NCBI GenBank assembly: GCA_028279445.1
Contig: JANQNT010000022.1
Location: 307,434-371,433, forward strand
DNA: 64,000 bases
Direction of reading: 5' to 3'
Source: Tepidamorphaceae bacterium
Lineage (GTDB): Bacteria > Pseudomonadota > Alphaproteobacteria > Rhizobiales > Tepidamorphaceae
Each line of letters begins with the position of its first letter. Position 1 is the stretch's first letter. The position numbers were made by a program, and so were the translations under genes. Under the pieces are notes generated by a model that was given only the letters and a program-made list of their open reading frames with translations, was not told where the DNA came from and did not search any database. Shown piece after piece: positions 60,429 to 64,000 of the stretch.

Positions 60429-61994
60429 ATGGTCTTCGAGGTCTTCGCGGTGGGGGCCGCCTTCATTTTCGGGCTGGCCGTACGGCAGGTCGGCCTGCCG
60501 CCGCTCGTCGGCTTCCTTGCCGCCGGCTTCATCATCAATGCCGTCGGCCCGAAGTTCGGCATGCCGGCGACCACCGGGCCGATCCTGGAGTATCTCGCCA
60601 ATCTCGGCGTGCTGATGCTGCTGTTCACCATCGGCCTGAAGCTCAAGCTCAAGCAGATCGCCGAACCGCAGGTCGTCGGCACCGCGCTGGTGCACTTCGC
60701 CTTGTCGATCGTGCTGTTCACGCCGGTCGCCCGGCTGCTGTTCACCGATGACTGGACCGTCGCGCTGCTGATCGGCATCGCGCTTGGATTCTCGTCCACG
60801 GTGCTGTCGGCCAAGATGCTCGAGGCCAAACGCGAGCTCGGCAACTTTCACGGCCGCACGGCGATCGGCATCCTGATCGTCCAGGACATCATCGCGCTGG
60901 TGGTGCTGGCCATCTTCGCCGGCAAGCTGCCCGGACCCTGGGCGCTGCTGATCTTCGCCGCCCCGCTGCTGCGTCCACTGCTGTTCAAGATCCTCGATGC
61001 CGCCGGGCACGATGAAGTCCTGGTGCTGACGGGCATGCTGCTGAGCCTCGTTATCGGCGGGGTCGGTTTCCAGTTGATCGGGCTCAAGGGGGAGATCGGC
61101 GCGCTGGTCATGGGGCTGATGTTGTCAAGCCATCCGCGCGCCAGCGAGCTGTCCAAGTCGCTGTGGTCGCTGAAGGAGGTCTTCCTCGTCGGGTTCTTCC
61201 TGTCGATCGGCATGTCCGGACTGCCCGACTGGGACGCCATCATCTTCGCAGTGGCCTTCGGCATCCTGCTACCGCTCAAGGGCGTGCTGTTCTTCTTCCT
61301 GCTGCTGGCCTTCAAGCTGCGCGCCCGCACCTCGTTCCTGACCGCCCTGTCGCTGACGGCTTATAGCGAGTTCGGGCTGATCGTCGCCGCCGGAATCCCC
61401 GCCGCGGAGGCCTTTCTCGTTCCGCTGGCCATCGCGGTCTCGGTATCGTTCCTCATCGCCGCGCCGCTCAACCGCCTCGCCCATCCGCTGTTCGAGCGAT
61501 TCGAGAACGATCTGCAGCGTTTCGAGCGCAAGACCCGCCACCCCGACGAACAGCCCAAGCATCTCGGCGATGCCAACGTGATCGTCTTCGGCATGGGTCG
61601 GACCGGATCGGCCGCCTATGAGGCCCTGCTGCAAAACGGCAAACGTCCGGTCGGCCTCGATGCGGACACCTACAAGGCCAAGGCCCATGCCGAGGCCGGG
61701 CGCAACGTGATCTTCGCCGATGCCGAGGACAGCAATTTCTGGAACGGCGTGAAACTGGGCGGCATCGAGGCCGCCGTGCTGGCGATGGATGACATCGAGG
61801 CCAAGCTGATCGCGGCACGCACGCTCAGGGCGCGCGGTTTCACCGGCCCGATCGTCAGTCACGCGCTGTATGCCGATCACGTCGAGCTGATCACCGAGGC
61901 CGGCGCCGACCAGACCTACCTGACCATGGACGAGGCGGGACGCGGGCTCGCCTCCCACGCGGTCAACGCGATGAACGCGCCGGCACGTGGCTAG
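60429..61994 (+). CDS. Kef-type (CPA2) K+/H+ antiporter with TrkA-N domain
   Basis: A 521-aa membrane protein. Its first 380 residues form about 12 helices of a Na+/H+ exchanger domain (RQVGLPPLVGFLAAGFIIN, TIGLKLKLKQ, GIALGFSSTVLSAKMLE). The C-terminal cytoplasmic RCK/TrkA-N domain binds NAD(H) (VIVFGMGRTGSAAYEAL). It is similar to KefB/KefC and YbaL; regulation by glutathione is not certain. The ATG at 60429 was chosen just before the first helix. The TAG stop shares bases with the metW stop (CTAG). Confidence 0.92.
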   Translation: MVFEVFAVGAAFIFGLAVRQVGLPPLVGFLAAGFIINAVGPKFGMPATTGPILEYLANLGVLMLLFTIGLKLKLKQIAEPQVVGTALVHFALSIVLFTPVARLLFTDDWTVALLIGIALGFSSTVLSAKMLEAKRELGNFHGRTAIGILIVQDIIALVVLAIFAGKLPGPWALLIFAAPLLRPLLFKILDAAGHDEVLVLTGMLLSLVIGGVGFQLIGLKGEIGALVMGLMLSSHPRASELSKSLWSLKEVFLVGFFLSIGMSGLPDWDAIIFAVAFGILLPLKGVLFFFLLLAFKLRARTSFLTALSLTAYSEFGLIVAAGIPAAEAFLVPLAIAVSVSFLIAAPLNRLAHPLFERFENDLQRFERKTRHPDEQPKHLGDANVIVFGMGRTGSAAYEALLQNGKRPVGLDADTYKAKAHAEAGRNVIFADAEDSNFWNGVKLGGIEAAVLAMDDIEAKLIAARTLRARGFTGPIVSHALYADHVELITEAGADQTYLTMDEAGRGLASHAVNAMNAPARG

Positions 61995-62644
61995 CGTCCC
62001 CGGTTCAGCAGGAACACGGCCTGTTCGCCGAACAGGTTCCAGAACCACCACGGTGCATTGAACGGGATGCGCTGCCCGAAGTGGTTCAGCGCCACCGCCT
62101 CGTCGATATCCGCGTTCAGCTCCTCGCACAGGTGCACGAAGTCGCGGATGGTGCAGAAGTGGATGTTCGGCGTGTCGTACCAGGCATATGGCAGTTTCTT
62201 GTTCACCGGCATGCGGCCGCGGAACATGAACTGCATGCGGATGCGCCAATGGCCGAAGTTGGGCAGCGACACCACCACCCGCCGGCCGATGCGCAGCAGG
62301 TGTTCCAGCACGGCGCGCGGGTTGCGGGTCGCCTGAATGGTCTGGCTCAGCACCACGTAGTCGAAGCTATCGTCGGCGTAGTTGACGAGATCGCGGTCCG
62401 CATCGCCCTGGATCACCGCCAGCCCGCGCGCCACGCTGGCCGCCACGCCCTGGGGCGACAGTTCCACGCCGCGCCCGTCGATCCGGCGCGTCTCTTCCAG
62501 CCGTGCCAGCAGCGCACCGTCGCCGCAGCCCACGTCCAGGACGCGCGCGCCGTTCTCGACGAAGTCGGCGATGACGTCGAAGTCGACACGCGTCATGTGT
62601 TCCATGGTGCGCAGATATTGCGGCACTTCGCGAATCTCGTTCAT
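61991..62644 (-). CDS. metW: Methionine biosynthesis protein MetW
   Basis: A 217-aa SAM-methyltransferase-fold protein that works with MetX in alphaproteobacterial methionine synthesis. Motif I is [30 protein letters not shown] [20 protein letters not shown] and [18 protein letters not shown] are characteristic of MetW. Its start overlaps the metX stop by four bases, so the two are translationally coupled. Confidence 0.95.
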   Translation of the reverse strand: MNEIREVPQYLRTMEHMTRVDFDVIADFVENGARVLDVGCGDGALLARLEETRRIDGRGVELSPQGVAASVARGLAVIQGDADRDLVNYADDSFDYVVLSQTIQATRNPRAVLEHLLRIGRRVVVSLPNFGHWRIRMQFMFRGRMPVNKKLPYAWYDTPNIHFCTIRDFVHLCEELNADIDEAVALNHFGQRIPFNAPWWFWNLFGEQAVFLLNRGR

Positions 62645-63852
62645 GCCGCGCCCGCCGGCTGCAATCCCCGCGCGCGCGCCGCCGAGTCGAGGAACCCCCG
62701 CAACGCGGTCTCAAGCTCCGGCTCGTCGAGCAGGAAGGAATCGTGCCCGCTGTCAGTCTCCACCTCGACGAACGACACCCGCGCGCCGGCGGCATTGAGC
62801 GCGTGCACCACGGCGCGGTTGACCTCGGTGGGAAACAGCCAGTCGCTGGTGAACGACACGATGCAGAACCGCGTGTGCGTCCCCGCGAAGGCGTTCGCCA
62901 GCACACCGCCGTGATCGGCGGCGAGGTCGAAATAGTCCATCGCCCGGGTCAGGTAGAGATAGCTGTTGGCATCGAAGCGCTCCACGAATGTCATGCCCTG
63001 GTGGCGCAGGTAGCTCTCCACCTGGAAGTCCGCGTCGAAACCGAACGCAAGCGCGTCGCGATCCTGCAACCGGCGACCGAACTTGCGATGCAGCGCTTCC
63101 TCCGAGAGATAGGTGATGTGGGCGGCCATGCGCGCCACCGCGAGCCCCTTGGTCGGACGCTTGCCCTTGGCGTGATAATCGCCGCGGCACCAGTCGGGAT
63201 CGGCCATCACCGCCTGACGGCCGACCTCGTGAAAGCCGATGTTCTGGGCAGTGTGGCGCGCGGCGGTGGCAATTGGCATAGCCGCGAAGACCCGCTCCGG
63301 ATAATCGCTCGCCCATTGCAGAACCTGCATGCCCCCCATCGACCCGCCGGCCACCGCGAACAGCGTCTCGATCTGCAGATGGTCGAGCAGCATGGCCTGG
63401 GCGCGCACCATGTCGCGCACGGTGACGACGGGAAACGACAGGCCGTATGGCTTGCCGGTCTCGGGGTTTTCCGATGCTGGCCCGGTGGTCCCCATGCAAC
63501 CGCCGAGCACGTTAGCGCAGATGACGAAGAACCGCTCGGTGTCGATCGGCTTGCCCGGTCCCACCATGCGGTCCCACCAACCCGGCTTGCCGGTCGCCGG
63601 ATGCACGCTGGCGGCATACTGGTCGCCGGTCAGCGCGTGGCACACCAAGACCACGTTCGCCTTATCGGCATCAAGCGTGCCGTAGGTCTCGTAGGCGATC
63701 GTCAGCGGGCTCAGATCGATGCCGCAGTCGAGCCGTAGCGGCCGATCGACGCCGAAGGTGACACGCTGGCCGTGCACGGTCTCCTGCCCCGACGGCGCCT
63801 TTGCCTTCGGCGTGCGCTTGCGCGGCTTGGTGGTGGTGCGTGTAGTGCTCAT
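62641..63852 (-). CDS. metX: Homoserine O-acetyltransferase (MetX)
   Basis: Alpha/beta hydrolase enzyme of 403 aa that acylates homoserine. The nucleophile elbow is [13 protein letters not shown], the Asp is in FTSDWLFP and the His in SGHDSFLLD. Acetyl versus succinyl specificity cannot be read safely from sequence. The start at 63852 gives [10 protein letters not shown]; the sequence directly upstream is the end of element A, and no Shine-Dalgarno is visible. The frame stays open into the element to 63909, so the true start may be there. It is coupled to metW by a 4-bp overlap. Confidence 0.93.
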   Translation of the reverse strand: MSTTRTTTKPRKRTPKAKAPSGQETVHGQRVTFGVDRPLRLDCGIDLSPLTIAYETYGTLDADKANVVLVCHALTGDQYAASVHPATGKPGWWDRMVGPGKPIDTERFFVICANVLGGCMGTTGPASENPETGKPYGLSFPVVTVRDMVRAQAMLLDHLQIETLFAVAGGSMGGMQVLQWASDYPERVFAAMPIATAARHTAQNIGFHEVGRQAVMADPDWCRGDYHAKGKRPTKGLAVARMAAHITYLSEEALHRKFGRRLQDRDALAFGFDADFQVESYLRHQGMTFVERFDANSYLYLTRAMDYFDLAADHGGVLANAFAGTHTRFCIVSFTSDWLFPTEVNRAVVHALNAAGARVSFVEVETDSGHDSFLLDEPELETALRGFLDSAARARGLQPAGAA

Positions 63853-64000
63853 GGCTGTATCGGCAGTCAGGTTTCGGGCGTGGCGCGTGTCGGATTTCGT
63901 TGCTGACAAGGCAGCGGGGTGTAGGAAACCTTGCTGGTTTTCAAGTCCCCGATAACGCCGTCAGGGGCGAAATCCGCCGCGTCCCGAGAGGGATATGGCC
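63853..64000. repeat. Element A, copy 2, cut by window edge
   Basis: Begins GGCTGTATCGGCAGTCAGG directly beside the metX start codon and continues to the window end, matching 13949-14096 in inverted orientation over its full 148 bp with about 10% substitutions and no length difference. The core CCCCGATAACG corresponds to CGTTAGCGGGG of copy 1. The other end should lie about 125 bp beyond the window. Confidence 0.85.

Overview
The window is a stretch of high-GC alphaproteobacterial chromosome, most likely from a member of the Hyphomicrobiales (Rhizobiales). This is inferred from gene content and order: a GapR/DUF2312 and DUF1244 pair, a CenR-like regulator next to a cyclic-nucleotide-binding protein, xthA, lolA and ftsK, a glnK-amtB operon beside tesB and a UbiH-family hydroxylase, the 1,619-residue L_180-class NAD-glutamate dehydrogenase, rsmB / heparinase-like / purH, and metX-metW. 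No transposase, integrase, phage gene, CRISPR array, rRNA or plasmid gene was seen. One tRNA gene, tRNA-Gly(GCC), is present.

Layout. 1-7.2 kb: an M3 oligopeptidase cut by the window edge, an orphan NtrC-type sigma-54 activator, an L,D-transpeptidase and a DUF882 (M15-like) wall protein. 7.2-10.4 kb: a three-gene operon (N-formylglutamate amidohydrolase, DUF1244, GapR), a DMT permease and a DUF1036 secreted protein. 10.4-22.2 kb: envelope, division and nitrogen genes (L,D-transpeptidase, cenR, CNB protein, xthA, lolA, ftsK, glnK-amtB, tesB, ubiH-like). 22.2-31 kb: a divergent pair (membrane-anchored unknown / Tat-exported DUF3500), fpr, a thioredoxin/CnoX - LON-domain - Trm112 cluster, a ProX-like deacylase, tRNA-Gly, a MerR/CDF metal module, a PEP-mutase-like enzyme and an AhpD-like protein. 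31-44 kb: NAD-glutamate dehydrogenase, a UMF1-type MFS transporter, YbjQ, purH, a heparinase-like protein, rsmB, htpX and an SDHAF4-like protein. 44-50 kb: two tandem TadG/VWA paralogues, gamma-glutamyltransferase and a third L,D-transpeptidase. 50.5-64 kb: phaR / phaAB, sulfite dehydrogenase sorAB, gloB, a methyltransferase, an FAD oxidoreductase, ilvA, a Kef-type antiporter, metW and metX.

The coding part is mostly ordinary core chromosome. The unusual content is intergenic: several families of short non-coding repeats. (A and B) Two elements of about 275 bp with different terminal inverted repeats but a shared core, plus several isolated ends. (C) A GC-rich modular repeat in four places. 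(D) A 312-bp MITE-like element with CTAG-bounded inverted ends. (E) Three 71-81 bp near-perfect palindromes whose 15-base loop occurs in both orientations. (F) A short CCGAAAA/TTTTCGG repeat beside two copies of C. Several of these repeats end exactly at gene boundaries and appear to supply start or stop codons (Trm112-like, metX, lolA, cenR, merR, the UMF1 transporter). I found no clear new multi-gene system. The repeat and gene-boundary relationship is the observation most worth following.

Regulation visible in the sequence includes a MerR-type operator with a 19-bp spacer in front of the CDF gene, a -24/-12 (sigma-54) promoter upstream of glnK-amtB with reiterated GCACAA motifs further upstream, and several strong hairpin terminators.
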